40,513 nucleotides of DNA from Candidatus Photodesmus blepharonis (GTDB lineage: Bacteria; Pseudomonadota; Gammaproteobacteria; Enterobacterales; Vibrionaceae). Positions 27,256 through 36,909 of the stretch are shown in pieces. The notes under the pieces are model-generated. The model was given only the letters and a program-made list of their open reading frames with translations, had not been told where the DNA came from and did no database searches. The stretch covers positions 1 to 40,513 of the forward strand of contig NZ_JGVK01000027.1 of the NCBI RefSeq assembly GCF_000731795.2, read 5' to 3'. Within the stretch, counting starts at the first letter, position 1, and every line of letters starts with the position of its first letter. Position numbers and translations under genes: made by a program.

Positions 27256-28611
27256 ATGAGTCTGATGTATCGGTCGTTCCTTTTGGAGTTGAAATCTCAA
27301 ACAGAGTTGCTTAAGCGTCTGCAGCTTTTAGCTAGTTTTAGTTCGAATTTGGTTGCTGTTTTAGGAGAGTCAGGTTCAGGAAAGTCTTGGTTAGCTCCCC
27401 GTTATTTGGAGGCTTGGGTAGAAGATAAAAATCAATCATTGTTAGTATGTCATCCAAATCAAGAGGATGAAGAGCGCCGTTCGATTGTTCTTAATCAAAT
27501 TGTTTTAAATCCTTTATTTAATCCAAAAGAATCATTACTTGATAGCTTAAATCGTATTTTACATGATAATGTTTGCGATGTAGTTATTGTTGTCGACGAC
27601 GCACATTTATTAAGCGATTTTTTTATCGCTGAGCTTTGGATGTTAGTATTAGAAGCTCAAAAAAATCCGCATTGGACAATTAATGTCGTTTTATTTGCTA
27701 GATTAAATAGTATCGAGGGTTTGTTAACTCGTTTAAGTTATGGTCAAGCACATAAACCAATTGAATTGGAGATTGATGCTTTATCTCAAAATGAAGCAGA
27801 TCACTTCTTTGAATTGCTTGTGCTACGTTTTATTGAAAATGATATGGAAAAGCATATTTGTGATGCGTATAAAAAAGTTAAAAAATTACCTGGAGAGATT
27901 ATAGCTTTAGGTGAACTAAAGGTTAAAGAAGAAGTTATTTCTGGCTCTATTTTTACCCCCTCAACTAAGATTCTTACCTTAGCCATCTTCTTTTTGATAA
28001 TGGGTAGTAGTTTTTGGTGGTCATATATTCCAATTGTTTTCAACGAGAAAGTGGAGAGAATTATAGATAGTTTCAGACAAACCGCAATTTTTTCATTAAA
28101 ATCTTCATTGGGACAATTTTCGCGAAGTGATCATATAGCAAGAATTAATATCAATGATGTGCTTTTAGATTCGAGCAATCAGAGTGATGTTTCATTTTCT
28201 TCTGATTTTAATCGGGGTATTGCTGTTGTTTTGGATGATAAGTCATCAATTGTTGATTTCCCTGAAATTGAATTGGTGATTCCTCCTGAAAGAATGGTTA
28301 CTTTTTTCGAGGTGCATGAGGAATTGAAAACATTTCCACCGCATAGCTATACATTGCAGCTAGCTGCAATGCATTCATTTTCTGAAGTGCAAAGATTTAT
28401 TGAGCAATACAATTTACAAGATAGAGTTAGAGTCTATTTAACATTCCGAAATGGGTTGGACTGGTACATTATAACTTATGAGAATTATTCTACTATTCAA
28501 ACTGCACGCGCTAGTATAGAAAAATTATCAAAGGCCTTGAAAGAATTAGGACCTTGGGCAAAATCTATGAAACTAGTGCATCAGGAGATAGATAGTGCGG
28601 AGTGGCGATGA
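27256..28611 (+). CDS. damX: DamX: AAA-type ATPase and SPOR-domain division protein
   Basis: DamX is a bitopic inner-membrane protein whose periplasmic SPOR domain binds septal peptidoglycan. I place the start at ATG 27256, which has AGGA 7 bases upstream, giving 451 residues. The cytoplasmic part is an ATPase-like domain with Walker A GESGSGKS (37-44) and the Walker B-like VVIVVDDAHLL. One membrane segment, LTLAIFFLIMGSSFWWSYI, lies near residue 240. The C-terminal SPOR domain begins SYTLQLAAMHSFSEVQRF and includes DWYIITYENYST. The position between aroB and dam is diagnostic. The ATPase N-terminal part follows the long vibrio form. Confidence 0.9.
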   Translation: MSLMYRSFLLELKSQTELLKRLQLLASFSSNLVAVLGESGSGKSWLAPRYLEAWVEDKNQSLLVCHPNQEDEERRSIVLNQIVLNPLFNPKESLLDSLNRILHDNVCDVVIVVDDAHLLSDFFIAELWMLVLEAQKNPHWTINVVLFARLNSIEGLLTRLSYGQAHKPIELEIDALSQNEADHFFELLVLRFIENDMEKHICDAYKKVKKLPGEIIALGELKVKEEVISGSIFTPSTKILTLAIFFLIMGSSFWWSYIPIVFNEKVERIIDSFRQTAIFSLKSSLGQFSRSDHIARININDVLLDSSNQSDVSFSSDFNRGIAVVLDDKSSIVDFPEIELVIPPERMVTFFEVHEELKTFPPHSYTLQLAAMHSFSEVQRFIEQYNLQDRVRVYLTFRNGLDWYIITYENYSTIQTARASIEKLSKALKELGPWAKSMKLVHQEIDSAEWR

Positions 28612-28628
28612 ATTTTAAATTTTAAATA

Positions 28629-28637
28629 TGATACAAT
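28629..28637 (+). promoter_or_regulatory. candidate extended -10 promoter for dam
   Basis: TGATACAAT fits TGnTATAAT with one mismatch in the hexamer. It lies in the 63-base gap between damX and dam. The -35 region is poor, as is common with extended -10 promoters. Confidence 0.35.
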
Positions 28638-28674
28638 TCGCAGTTTCATTTTTAGTGATATTGATTAGAGCAGT

Positions 28675-29529
28675 ATGATGAGAAAACAGCGTGCTTTTCT
28701 AAAATGGGCTGGTGGTAAATATAGTCTAGTAGAGCATATTCGACGTCGTCTGCCACCCGCGGAAAAGTTTGTAGAGCCATTTGTAGGTGCTGGGTCTATA
28801 TTTCTTAATACAGATTATGAGCATTACTTGTTAGCTGATATTAATCCAGATCTAATCAATCTTTATAATCTTCTTAAAGAGCAGCCAGAGAATTATATTT
28901 TTGAAGCTAAACGTTGGTTTATTTCAGAGAATAATTGCAAAGAAGCTTATTTGGATATACGTCTTCAGTTTAATAGTACTAATGATATTATGTACCGATC
29001 CTTAGCGTTTCTATATATGAATCGTTTTGGCTTTAATGGATTATGCCGTTACAACAAAAAAGGCAGTTTTAATGTTCCTTTTGGTTCTTATAAAAAAACT
29101 TATTTTCCAGAGGCTGAATTAGAGTTTTTTGCTGAAAAGGCTTTAAAAGCAACTTTTATTTGTAAAGGTTATCAGGACACTTTTAGAGGTGTTAGCAAGG
29201 GTTGCGTCGTTTATTGTGATCCTCCTTATGTACCACTTTCTATAACAGCTAATTTTACTTCTTATGTGAGGAGTGGTTTTTCTCTAGATGATCAGGTTTC
29301 TTTAGCAGATGTTGCAGAAAAAGCAGCACTAGAACGTGATATTCATGTCCTTATTTCTAACCATGATACTAAATTAACACGTCGTTTATACCATCGAGCT
29401 CATTTGAGCGTAGTAGAAGTTAAACGTAGCATTAGCCGTAATGGAAATGGGCGTAACAAAGTTGATGAATTACTTGCTTTATTTCGTCCTAAAAAGTGTT
29501 TGCGAGATAGGTTGATAGTGGAAAACTAA
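28675..29529 (+). CDS. dam: DNA adenine methylase (GATC)
   Basis: Dam methylates adenine in GATC, guiding mismatch repair and replication timing. The 284 residues align throughout with E. coli Dam (278). They show RAFLKWAGGKYSLVEHI, the AdoMet motif VEPFVGAGSIFLNT (33-46), the target-recognition stretch NGLCRYNKKGSFNVPFG, and the catalytic CDPPYVPLS (DPPY at 182-185). VLISNHDT and RRLYHRA follow. Two adjacent Met codons could each be the start. The gene is intact despite heavy decay nearby. In V. cholerae dam is essential because the chromosome 2 initiator requires methylated sites, which could explain its retention here. Confidence 0.97.
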   Translation: MMRKQRAFLKWAGGKYSLVEHIRRRLPPAEKFVEPFVGAGSIFLNTDYEHYLLADINPDLINLYNLLKEQPENYIFEAKRWFISENNCKEAYLDIRLQFNSTNDIMYRSLAFLYMNRFGFNGLCRYNKKGSFNVPFGSYKKTYFPEAELEFFAEKALKATFICKGYQDTFRGVSKGCVVYCDPPYVPLSITANFTSYVRSGFSLDDQVSLADVAEKAALERDIHVLISNHDTKLTRRLYHRAHLSVVEVKRSISRNGNGRNKVDELLALFRPKKCLRDRLIVEN

Positions 29530-29599
29530 GAATTTGAATAATTGATAACTCTAAACATTTAGCGTTTTTTCAATTTAAAATTTACAACTAGAGGTCTGT

Positions 29600-30277
29600 A
29601 TGAAAGATTTCCTTATTGCTCCATCAGTTTTGTCTGCTGATTTTGCTCGTCTTGGTGCAGACGTTGAGAAAGTACTTTTAGCTGGAGCTGATGTTGTTCA
29701 TTTTGATGTGATGGATAATCATTATGTACCTAATCTGACCTTTGGCGCGCCAATTTGTAATGCGTTACGCAATTATGGTATTACTGCTCCGATTGATGTA
29801 CACCTCATGATCAAACCAGTTGACCGTATTATTCCAGATTTTGTTAAAGCTGGTGTATCAATCATTACTTTTCATATTGAAGCTTCTGAGCATGTTGACT
29901 ATACTTTGCAGCTCATCAAAAACCACAATTGTCAAGCAGGAGTGGTGTTAAATCCAGCAACGCCAACATCGTGTTTGAGCTATATTATGGACAAAGTTGA
30001 TTTTATTCTTCTCATGTCTGTAAACCCAGGATTTAGTGGGCAGACTTTTATTCCTCACACGCTAGATAAGCTGCAGGTTGTTCGTAAATTGATCAATGAA
30101 TCTGGCCGTAAGATTCGTTTAGGAATCGATGGTGGTGTAAAAGTGGAGAACATTCGTAATATTGCTGAAGCGGGTGCTGATATGTTTATTGCAGGTTCAG
30201 CTATTTTCGATCATATAGATTACAAACAGGTTATCGATGAAATGCGTGTAGAACTTTCAAAAGTAAATTCATATTAA
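29600..30277 (+). CDS. rpe: ribulose-phosphate 3-epimerase
   Basis: Rpe interconverts ribulose-5-phosphate and xylulose-5-phosphate in the pentose phosphate pathway. The 225 residues form one TIM barrel with [14 protein letters not shown], the metal ligands in [17 protein letters not shown] and DVHLMI, the loop [14 protein letters not shown], and the catalytic Asp in [13 protein letters not shown] gives a clear ribosome binding site. The next genes in the usual cluster, gph and trpS, are missing: after rpe comes a terminator and then unrecognised DNA. Confidence 0.97.
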   Translation: MKDFLIAPSVLSADFARLGADVEKVLLAGADVVHFDVMDNHYVPNLTFGAPICNALRNYGITAPIDVHLMIKPVDRIIPDFVKAGVSIITFHIEASEHVDYTLQLIKNHNCQAGVVLNPATPTSCLSYIMDKVDFILLMSVNPGFSGQTFIPHTLDKLQVVRKLINESGRKIRLGIDGGVKVENIRNIAEAGADMFIAGSAIFDHIDYKQVIDEMRVELSKVNSY

Positions 30278-30285
30278 TCTTGGTT

Positions 30286-30339
30286 AAGTATGCTTTATTT
30301 AAAATGTTCTTTTTAGAAAAAAATATACTTGTTTTTTTT
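30286..30339 (+). terminator. likely intrinsic terminator after rpe
   Basis: AAGTAT (30286-30291) pairs with ATACTT (30325-30330), and an inner TTCT/AGAA pair lies between them. Eight T follow (30332-30339). It lies 9 bases after the rpe stop and would end the aroK-rpe transcript. Confidence 0.45.
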
Positions 30340-30609
30340 CGATTAGATCTATGCTTAAAGAAAATAATTTCATTTAATTATAGTATGAAAGAATATGCAA
30401 TGACCCATTGATCTTGAATCTTATTCATCATTTTGAAATCACTATTCATTATGGCAATATTCTGAAATTGATAATTAGCTTAATGTTTGAATTAAATAGA
30501 TATATTATCAGGTTAAGCTGCTTTGTAGTAGAAATTCTTTTCTATATTTGTTATTATGTTAGCAATTGTTCAGTATAGAATTGCGATTCGTATCGTTTCT
30601 AAGTTGAAT
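30340..30609. other. non-coding, unrecognised
   Basis: AT-rich DNA where gph and trpS would lie in relatives. I see no matching fragments and many stops in all plus-strand frames. It leads into the glnE remnant. Confidence 0.4.
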
Positions 30610-32000
30610 GCAAAGATAATGCTGGTGTTCTTCGTTACTTGCTATTAATGAAAAATAGTTTGTGTTACATAGCGTGATTTTACTCAGGTGTAGTTTTGCT
30701 AAGAAAATTTAGAACATCTTGCTCGATTAGTCAAAGCGATGATTTTTGAAACTTATCGTCGTAAAATATGAAGTGCGTTGTCAGGAGTAGAAGAACACTA
30801 AAAAATAGAGCAAGACATACAGCTAATGTTGTTTATTTGTAACAGGTGAGCTGAGTGGTGAATTGCATCTTCCCTCCGATATCGATCTTATTTTCACTTA
30901 TCCCTAAAGTGGTTATATGAAAGGATCTAGTTGTAGTATTTCTTATAGCATCAACTTACTGCTGTTGATGTTGGCGATCTCAATTAGATTTATAGTATTT
31001 TGTGCTGTTTTGAAGGTTTTTTATAAGCAATGTAGGATAAACAAATACGAGCTTTTCTAGATTTAGATATTGATAGATTAAAACTCACTACTGCCGTTAG
31101 GTATAAGAGTTAAGATCAACTATTGGTGCGCAACATGGTAATCTAATATGTATAGTATTTTTGAGCGCTTAATTAGTAATAAAAAAATGGAAATACAGTT
31201 AAGAAACCTTGCTCAGAACCTTTGGAATATGGCTAATAAATTTGATATGATCACGTGAATTCTGCAAAATGCAGGTGCTAAAAATGGCCTAAGTATTGTC
31301 ATTGTTATTTTAAGCAAAAAAACCTTAGGCATCCAGAGGATGCGAGGTTATCAGTCTAGCTGACGTTTAAAGTATTACACGTAATTTTTAGTGACTGAGA
31401 TAGAAAATTTGGCTTGTTCCGAGCGCCATATTTATTGCGTAAAATTGTTACGAGGACAACTCATCTAGAATTACTCTATTAACACCTCAAAATGTTTATT
31501 GATGTTTATGAAGGTAAAGATTTTATTACTCTTGGTTATGGAAAATTCAGTAGTTAGAAGTTAGGTTATAATTCAGATTTCGGCATTGTAAAAATTGATG
31601 GTTGTCACTTTTGCTTATGTCTTGCTGGTGTAATCGGGTCCATTATTAGTGATTTCTGTAGAAGCCTTAGTCTTTGTTGGGTATCGATAATGCGTAGACG
31701 TAGAAATATCGAGCTTTAGTTAGAGCTGGAATGATTTGTGTTGAGATCAACTACTTCATTACTGGATATGTAAAAATGCGTACGTATTTCATCGACAAAG
31801 AAAGCTTAGCGTTTTACATTGGAAAAAGGACTTAGGTGATATAATCGATGTTGAGTTTCTTGCTCAATATTGAGTACTCAGCCATAGCCATGCGAACCCA
31901 AATTGACCAGTTGGTCTAATAACGTGAGGATTTCTAAATCCCTTATAGCTGATTGCTTTATCAATAGTGAGTAAGCGACTACAGTATTGATCTATATTTT
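30610..32000 (+). pseudogene. glnE: glutamine synthetase adenylyltransferase GlnE, heavily degraded
   Basis: GlnE adds and removes AMP on glutamine synthetase to control nitrogen assimilation; intact proteins have about 945 residues. Collinear fragments on the plus strand are LARLVKAMIFETYRRK (30718 on), GELHLPSDIDLIFTYP (30857-30904, the first nucleotidyltransferase site), LLRKIVTRTTHLELL (31432-31476), and FITLGYGKFSS, stop, KLGYNSDFGIV (31522-31590, the second nucleotidyltransferase site). Next comes DVEFLAQY, stop, VLSHSHANPN (31847-31903), and NNVRIF shortly after in another frame. The fragments lie in different frames and the span is about half the normal gene, so large deletions have occurred. 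Its position directly before hldE is where glnE sits in enterobacteria and vibrios. The ends are approximate. Confidence 0.9.
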
Positions 32001-32172
32001 TATGTGTATTTATCATAGAAACTTGCTTAATCTTAATTTTGATGTTGCTTATGATACATTTCAACATGAAAGAGATTTAGTTAATAAAATATAGAAGAAA
32101 CGGTTGGGCTAGCTAGAAAATAAAACCTATTTGATTTTCGCATCTAATTATTTAAAAGTTGGAGAGCTGTAA

Positions 32173-33603
32173 ATGAAACCAATTGTACCAGATTACAGTC
32201 AATCTGATGTTTTAGTTGTTGGTGACGTAATGTTAGATCGATATTGGTATGGATCAACTGAGTGTATTTCACCAGAAGCTCCTGTTCCTGTAGTAAAAGT
32301 AAGGAATAATGAGGAACGTCCAGGTGGTGCTGCAAATGTAGCAATGAACATCGCTTCGCTTGGTGGACATGCCTATGTAATTGGTTTGACTGGAGTTGAT
32401 GAAGCGGCTTCAGTATTAACTGAAGTTTTGACATCTTTAAAAATTACTTGTGATTTTGTCGCACTTCCTAACTATCCAACTATTACTAAATTACGAGTAT
32501 TAAGCCGAGGTCAACAGCTAATTCGTTTGGATTTTGAAGAAAAATTTGAAAATATCGATGCTGAGCTTATTTTGTCTCGTGTTGAACAAGCATTGCCTAA
32601 AGTGAAATCAATGATTTTATCCGATTATGCTAAAGGAGCCTTGGAGCATGTTCAAAAATTGATTCAAAAAGCCTGTAATGGAAATATTCCGGTATTCATT
32701 GATCCTAAAGGTACTGACTTCGAACGTTATCGTGGTGCGACACTATTAACTCCAAATATGGCAGAATTAAGTCTTGTCGTTGGTAAAATCAAGTCAGAAA
32801 AAGAATTAGTAGAGAAGGGTTTAGCATTAATTAAGCAATATAACTTTGAAGCTCTATTGGTAACACGTAGTGAGCATGGTATGACGCTACTACGTCGTGA
32901 TGAACAGCCATTACATCTTCCAACACTAGCAAAAGAAGTATATGACGTTACTGGTGCAGGCGATACGGTAATTTCTGTATTAGCAATTTCTGTAGCTGCA
33001 GGAAAACCTCTTGATCAAGCTTGTGTGCTTGCTAATGCGGCAGCTGGTGTAGTTGTTGGAAAATTAGGTACGTCAACATTATCAACTGTTGGATTAAAAG
33101 AAGCAATGCGTAATAGCCAAGACATATATTATGGTGTAGTCAGCGAATCTGTTCTTATTGAAGTTGTAAAACAAGCGAAAGAAAAGGGTGAAAAAGTTGT
33201 TATGACCAACGGGTGTTTTGATATTTTACATGCCGGACATGTGTCGTACTTGAATAATGCAGCTGAGTTAGGTGATCGTTTAATTGTTGCTGTCAATACT
33301 GATGAATCAGTTAGAGGTTTAAAAGGTTTTGGACGTCCAATCAACTCAACTGATAGACGTATGGCTGTGTTAGCGAGTTTATGTGCTGTTGATTGGGTTG
33401 TTGCATTTAATGAAGATACACCTCAACGTCTTATTTCTAAGGTATTGCCGAGTGTATTGGTAAAAGGTGGTGACTATAAACAGGGTGAAATAGCCGGTGG
33501 AAAAGAAGTTGTTGCAGCAGGTGGTGAAGTACGTATACTTAATTTCGAAGAGGACTGTTCGAGTACTAAGATCATTGATGCAATTAAGGGTATTAAAGGT
33601 TGA
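32173..33603 (+). CDS. hldE: bifunctional heptose-7-phosphate kinase / heptose-1-phosphate adenylyltransferase
   Basis: HldE catalyses two cytoplasmic steps toward ADP-L-glycero-D-manno-heptose for the LPS inner core. The 476 residues match E. coli (477) with both domains. The ribokinase-type kinase has [21 protein letters not shown] and the base motif GAGD (261-264). The C-terminal nucleotidyltransferase has [12 protein letters not shown] with H353 and H356, and later VKGGDY. GGAGAG at 32161-32166 is a good ribosome binding site. It follows the dead glnE and converges on tolC with a gap of only 8 bases. Its retention means the cell still builds an LPS core. Confidence 0.97.
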   Translation: MKPIVPDYSQSDVLVVGDVMLDRYWYGSTECISPEAPVPVVKVRNNEERPGGAANVAMNIASLGGHAYVIGLTGVDEAASVLTEVLTSLKITCDFVALPNYPTITKLRVLSRGQQLIRLDFEEKFENIDAELILSRVEQALPKVKSMILSDYAKGALEHVQKLIQKACNGNIPVFIDPKGTDFERYRGATLLTPNMAELSLVVGKIKSEKELVEKGLALIKQYNFEALLVTRSEHGMTLLRRDEQPLHLPTLAKEVYDVTGAGDTVISVLAISVAAGKPLDQACVLANAAAGVVVGKLGTSTLSTVGLKEAMRNSQDIYYGVVSESVLIEVVKQAKEKGEKVVMTNGCFDILHAGHVSYLNNAAELGDRLIVAVNTDESVRGLKGFGRPINSTDRRMAVLASLCAVDWVVAFNEDTPQRLISKVLPSVLVKGGDYKQGEIAGGKEVVAAGGEVRILNFEEDCSSTKIIDAIKGIKG

Positions 33604-33611
33604 AAAATGGA

Positions 33612-34916
33612 TTATTTCGCTAGTTTTAGGATTGAGTTAATATCTAAGATATCTTGCTCGCCTAAAGTACCAAGTACTTGGCGTAATTTTAGCACACTTA
33701 AAATATAATCATAACGAGCATTCGATAAATTTTTTTTTGCACTATATAAATGATGTCTTGAATGTAACACATCAAGTATAGTACGGGTGCCAACCTCAAA
33801 TCCAGATTTTGTTGCTTCAAGGGAAGAGTTTGCGGAAATAACTATTTGTTTGTGTGCATATAATGCGTTAATTGACGCGTTGATGTTGTTTGTCAACAAA
33901 CGGACACTTTTTGTTACGTTACGATATATTGCTTCTAGTTCTTGTCCTGCTATAATATAAGCAAGCTCTGCTTGTTTAGTTTTTGAAGTAATGTTACCAC
34001 CAGAATATAAAGGTACAGTTAGATACAAACCAATATTAAAATCATTGTAGTTTCGGTGCGGGAAATTGATGTTATTTTCGCTTCTTTGACTATAACGACT
34101 ATTTAATGTCAAAGATGGGAGATGACGAGAGTTAGCCAAAGAAATATTATTTTTTGCTATCTCCTGTGCGACTTGTGTGGCTAAAAGAGCAGAATTTTTC
34201 TGCAGTGCTTCGTCAATAAGTAAATCTACCGAAGCAGTAATTTTGTTTGTCGAAAATAGCTTAGTATCAAGGGTATTCAGATTGGAATTTTCCTGATTTG
34301 TTATTTCACGCAACTCTTCATACTGATTAGCTAATCGATTTGCAGAAAGAATTTCATTTGCGATAACTCTATCATACTCAGCTTGTGCGTTGTAAACGTC
34401 AGTAATGGTTGCAACGCCGGTTGCAAAGCGATGCTTAGTTTGTTTCAACTGCTGGGTAACCGCTGCGTTTTCTAAACGAATAAACTCTAAGTTTTCTTGA
34501 GCACGTAATACGTCGAAATACATTTTCGTAACTCGAATGATTAGGGATTGTTTTGCTGCTTTATAATAAAGATCTGATTGGATAGCTATTTTTTCTGCTT
34601 GGTTTAAAGTAATCCAGCTAGAGCGATTATACAGTTTTTGAGAAAAATTAATGCTAGCAGTTAATCTGTCGCTATCTCTTCTATCTTGGTTGCTACGACT
34701 TAAGTTATAATCGGTAGTTAAGTTAACTTCTGGTAATAGATCACTACGACTTGAAGTTATTGCTTCAAAAGCAGCATTACGCTGAATTTCTAAGCGTAAT
34801 AGTTTAGTATCATTTCTCTTTGCCTGGCTATAAATACCGGAAAGCGTCTCCGAGTATGTTAACGTGCTTAAATTACTTAGTATTATACCAATCAATAGTA
34901 GAATTAGCTTATTCAT
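33612..34916 (-). CDS. tolC: outer membrane efflux channel TolC
   Basis: TolC is the trimeric outer-membrane and periplasmic tunnel for drug efflux pumps and type I secretion. The 434 residues begin with a signal peptide ending near LSTLTYS and continue ETLSGIYSQAKRND, typical of the mature N-terminus. The two-fold internal repeat of the family is visible, with LPEVNLTTDYN and LPSLTLNSRYS in the strands. The helical repeats include KHRFATGVATITDVYNAQAE and GFEVGTRTILDVLHSRHHLY. The length fits the shorter vibrio form, which lacks the long E. coli tail. The start has AGGA upstream. It diverges from nudF across a region with a CCTAG-ATTA-CTAGG palindrome. Confidence 0.93.
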   Translation of the reverse strand: MNKLILLLIGIILSNLSTLTYSETLSGIYSQAKRNDTKLLRLEIQRNAAFEAITSSRSDLLPEVNLTTDYNLSRSNQDRRDSDRLTASINFSQKLYNRSSWITLNQAEKIAIQSDLYYKAAKQSLIIRVTKMYFDVLRAQENLEFIRLENAAVTQQLKQTKHRFATGVATITDVYNAQAEYDRVIANEILSANRLANQYEELREITNQENSNLNTLDTKLFSTNKITASVDLLIDEALQKNSALLATQVAQEIAKNNISLANSRHLPSLTLNSRYSQRSENNINFPHRNYNDFNIGLYLTVPLYSGGNITSKTKQAELAYIIAGQELEAIYRNVTKSVRLLTNNINASINALYAHKQIVISANSSLEATKSGFEVGTRTILDVLHSRHHLYSAKKNLSNARYDYILSVLKLRQVLGTLGEQDILDINSILKLAK

Positions 34917-34957
34917 TTTTTTCCTAAAACATAAAAGCTCGCTGTTTAAAACTTTAG

Positions 34958-34971
34958 CCTAGATTACTAGG
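34958..34971. promoter_or_regulatory. palindrome in tolC/nudF divergent control region
   Basis: CCTAG-ATTA-CTAGG is a perfect five-pair dyad about 45 bases upstream of tolC and 90 upstream of nudF. A further near-symmetric TTTCCCGGAAA lies a few bases on. They could be operators. No known consensus fits. Confidence 0.3.
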
Positions 34972-35057
34972 AATTTTCCCGGAAATTTGCACAATCCCAT
35001 GCATTTCCGCTCAATGTGCTTAAAGTAAAGTGCGAAGCTAATTTAAGGAGGTGTCAA

Positions 35058-35699
35058 ATGCAACTTACTGGTAATAATCCAAAGGTTGAATTTACTACAC
35101 AAGATGTAGAGATTATCTCAAAAAAAACGTTATTCCAAGGTTTTTTCAAGATCATTCAATATAGATTAAGATACCGACTTTTCGAGGGTAATTGGAGTGA
35201 GCCTATTGAACGTGAAATGTTTGAACGTGGTCATGCAGCTGCAATTTTGCCTTATGATCCGATTACTGATCAGGTTGTGATTGTTGAGCAAATTCGTATT
35301 GGTGCATTAGAAGATCAGTCTCCATGGCAATTGGAGATTGTTGCTGGTATTGTTGATGCTGAGGAATCGTCTGAAGAAGTTGTTCGTAGGGAGTCTATAG
35401 AAGAGGCCGGAATTAATATTGGACGGGTGATGAAAATTACTTCGTATTATCCTTCATCTGGAGGTTGTTCTGAAAAATTGGATTTATTCATTGGTGAAGT
35501 CAATGCGGCTAAGGCATATGGTATTCATGGTTTAAAATATAGGGGAGAAAACATTCGTGTTTTGGTGATGAACCGAAAAGAAGCATATCATTTAGTCAAA
35601 GAAGGGAGTATCGAGAATGCTTCTTCAATAATTGCATTACAGTGGTTAGAACTCAATCATTTTGGCTTAAAATCTCGATGGAACAATATCAACAAGTAA
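35058..35699 (+). CDS. nudF: ADP-ribose pyrophosphatase (Nudix)
   Basis: NudF hydrolyses ADP-ribose to AMP and ribose-5-phosphate. The start is ATG 35058, six bases after a near-perfect ribosome site (AAGGAGGTG at 35045-35053); the frame is open 14 codons further upstream without support. The resulting 213 residues match the family (E. coli 209). FERGHAAAILPYDP and PWQLEIVAGIVD lead into the Nudix box G97 to I119, which keeps the RE and EE metal residues (RRESIEEAGI). SYYPSSGGCSEKLDLFIGEV follows. cpdA begins about 105 bases later; the yqiB gene usually between them is gone. Confidence 0.94.
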   Translation: MQLTGNNPKVEFTTQDVEIISKKTLFQGFFKIIQYRLRYRLFEGNWSEPIEREMFERGHAAAILPYDPITDQVVIVEQIRIGALEDQSPWQLEIVAGIVDAEESSEEVVRRESIEEAGINIGRVMKITSYYPSSGGCSEKLDLFIGEVNAAKAYGIHGLKYRGENIRVLVMNRKEAYHLVKEGSIENASSIIALQWLELNHFGLKSRWNNINK

Positions 35700-35804
35700 A
35701 TGTATCAATTAAACTATAAATACGTAATGCTATCATGATATTTTTCAAGTTTTGTAATTTACTTAGCTAAAATTAAATAAACGACTATATTTTGGATCTC
35801 GAAA

Positions 35805-36614
35805 TTGTTTAATTTATTAGGCAGTAGTATCAAGTTATTACAGATTACGGATACTCATTTGTTTGCCCGAGCAAACGGTAATCTTTTGAGTATTAAAACA
35901 TTGGATAGCTTTCGGGCTGTTTTAGATGCGATTGTAGAAAATGATATTCAGTTTGATATTATTTTGGCTACAGGTGATATTTCTCAGGATCATAGTGCTA
36001 AATCTTACCAACGTTTTGTTGATGGTGTGTCTGTATTAAAGCAACCATGTTTATGGTTACCAGGTAATCACGATGATAAACTTAGTATGTGGAGTGGAGT
36101 ACCTTCTAAGAGAATTTTCAATTTAGAGCATGTATTACTAAGTGAGCATTGGCAAATCATTATGCTTGACTCTCAAGTTATAGGTGTGCCTTACGGTTAT
36201 TTGAGAAGGCGGCAAATCGAATTACTTGATAGAAAGTTAAGTCAATATCACAACTATCATACCTTGGTTTTGCTTCACCATCATCCTCTATTAGTAGGGA
36301 GTATATGGTTGGATCGTCACTCACTTAAAGACAGTAAAAAGTTTTGGAAAGTGATTGATAAGTACGATACCGTTAGAGTTGTCTTATGTGGACATGTTCA
36401 TCAGAACATGGATCAATATTTTAATAATGTACGAGTACTGTCTACACCCTCAACATGTGTACAATTCAAACCAAATTCAAATAATTTTGCGCTAGATAAA
36501 TTGTCTCCTGGTTGGAGAGAGCTAGAGCTTCATACTGATGGTTCTATTTCTACTAAGGTACAACGTTTGGGTAATGGTTGTTTTTTGCCTAGTTTCGATG
36601 AACATGGCTATTGA
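35805..36614 (+). CDS. cpdA: 3',5'-cyclic AMP phosphodiesterase CpdA
   Basis: CpdA degrades cAMP to AMP and so tunes CRP-dependent control. The protein aligns along its full length with E. coli CpdA (275 residues). The calcineurin-like metal site is complete: D16 and H18 in LQITDTHLF, D58 in ATGDIS, N88-H89 in LPGNHDD, LLHHHP and LCGHVHQ. The conserved tail TPSTCVQFKPNSNNF and GWRELELHTDG is present. The start is a TTG at 35805, the only plausible in-frame start ahead of the first strand, with no clear ribosome site, so expression may be low. In relatives yqiA and parE follow; here a promoter and msbA do, marking a breakpoint. Confidence 0.92.
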   Translation: MFNLLGSSIKLLQITDTHLFARANGNLLSIKTLDSFRAVLDAIVENDIQFDIILATGDISQDHSAKSYQRFVDGVSVLKQPCLWLPGNHDDKLSMWSGVPSKRIFNLEHVLLSEHWQIIMLDSQVIGVPYGYLRRRQIELLDRKLSQYHNYHTLVLLHHHPLLVGSIWLDRHSLKDSKKFWKVIDKYDTVRVVLCGHVHQNMDQYFNNVRVLSTPSTCVQFKPNSNNFALDKLSPGWRELELHTDGSISTKVQRLGNGCFLPSFDEHGY

Positions 36615-36785
36615 AATGAAGAGATAGAAAATTTCTTTTATTTTGTATATATACTAATCTTTAATCTGCATACTCAAGTTTTGGAAAGGAAATACTCCAA
36701 ATTATAGCGAATTTTAGATAAAGCAATAAAGTGAATTACAGGACACATTTAGATGGATGTTAAGTTATGAACGCAAATATATAGT

Positions 36786-36814
36786 TTGGATTCTGCATAG
36801 TTACTCATTATAAT
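36786..36814 (+). promoter_or_regulatory. sigma-70 promoter for the msbA operon
   Basis: TTGGAT (36786-36791) and a perfect TATAAT (36809-36814) are separated by exactly 17 bases. The msbA start lies 95 bases downstream. This is the best promoter match I found in the window. Confidence 0.65.
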
Positions 36815-36909
36815 CGGCAGTCTTTTGTAGAGCAAGTTATAGGTGATTTTCCATATTGAAAAAGGTAGAATGTAAGAAAGATTTAAAAATTAAGGAAAGA
36901 AATGTTTCT

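Noticed and set aside
31864..32067. 67-codon minus-strand frame near hldE
   Set aside because: It is antisense to the readable glnE fragments, which explain the sequence.
32144..32434. 96-codon minus-strand frame rich in Leu, His and Gln
   Set aside because: Antisense shadow of hldE; composition reflects the opposite strand.
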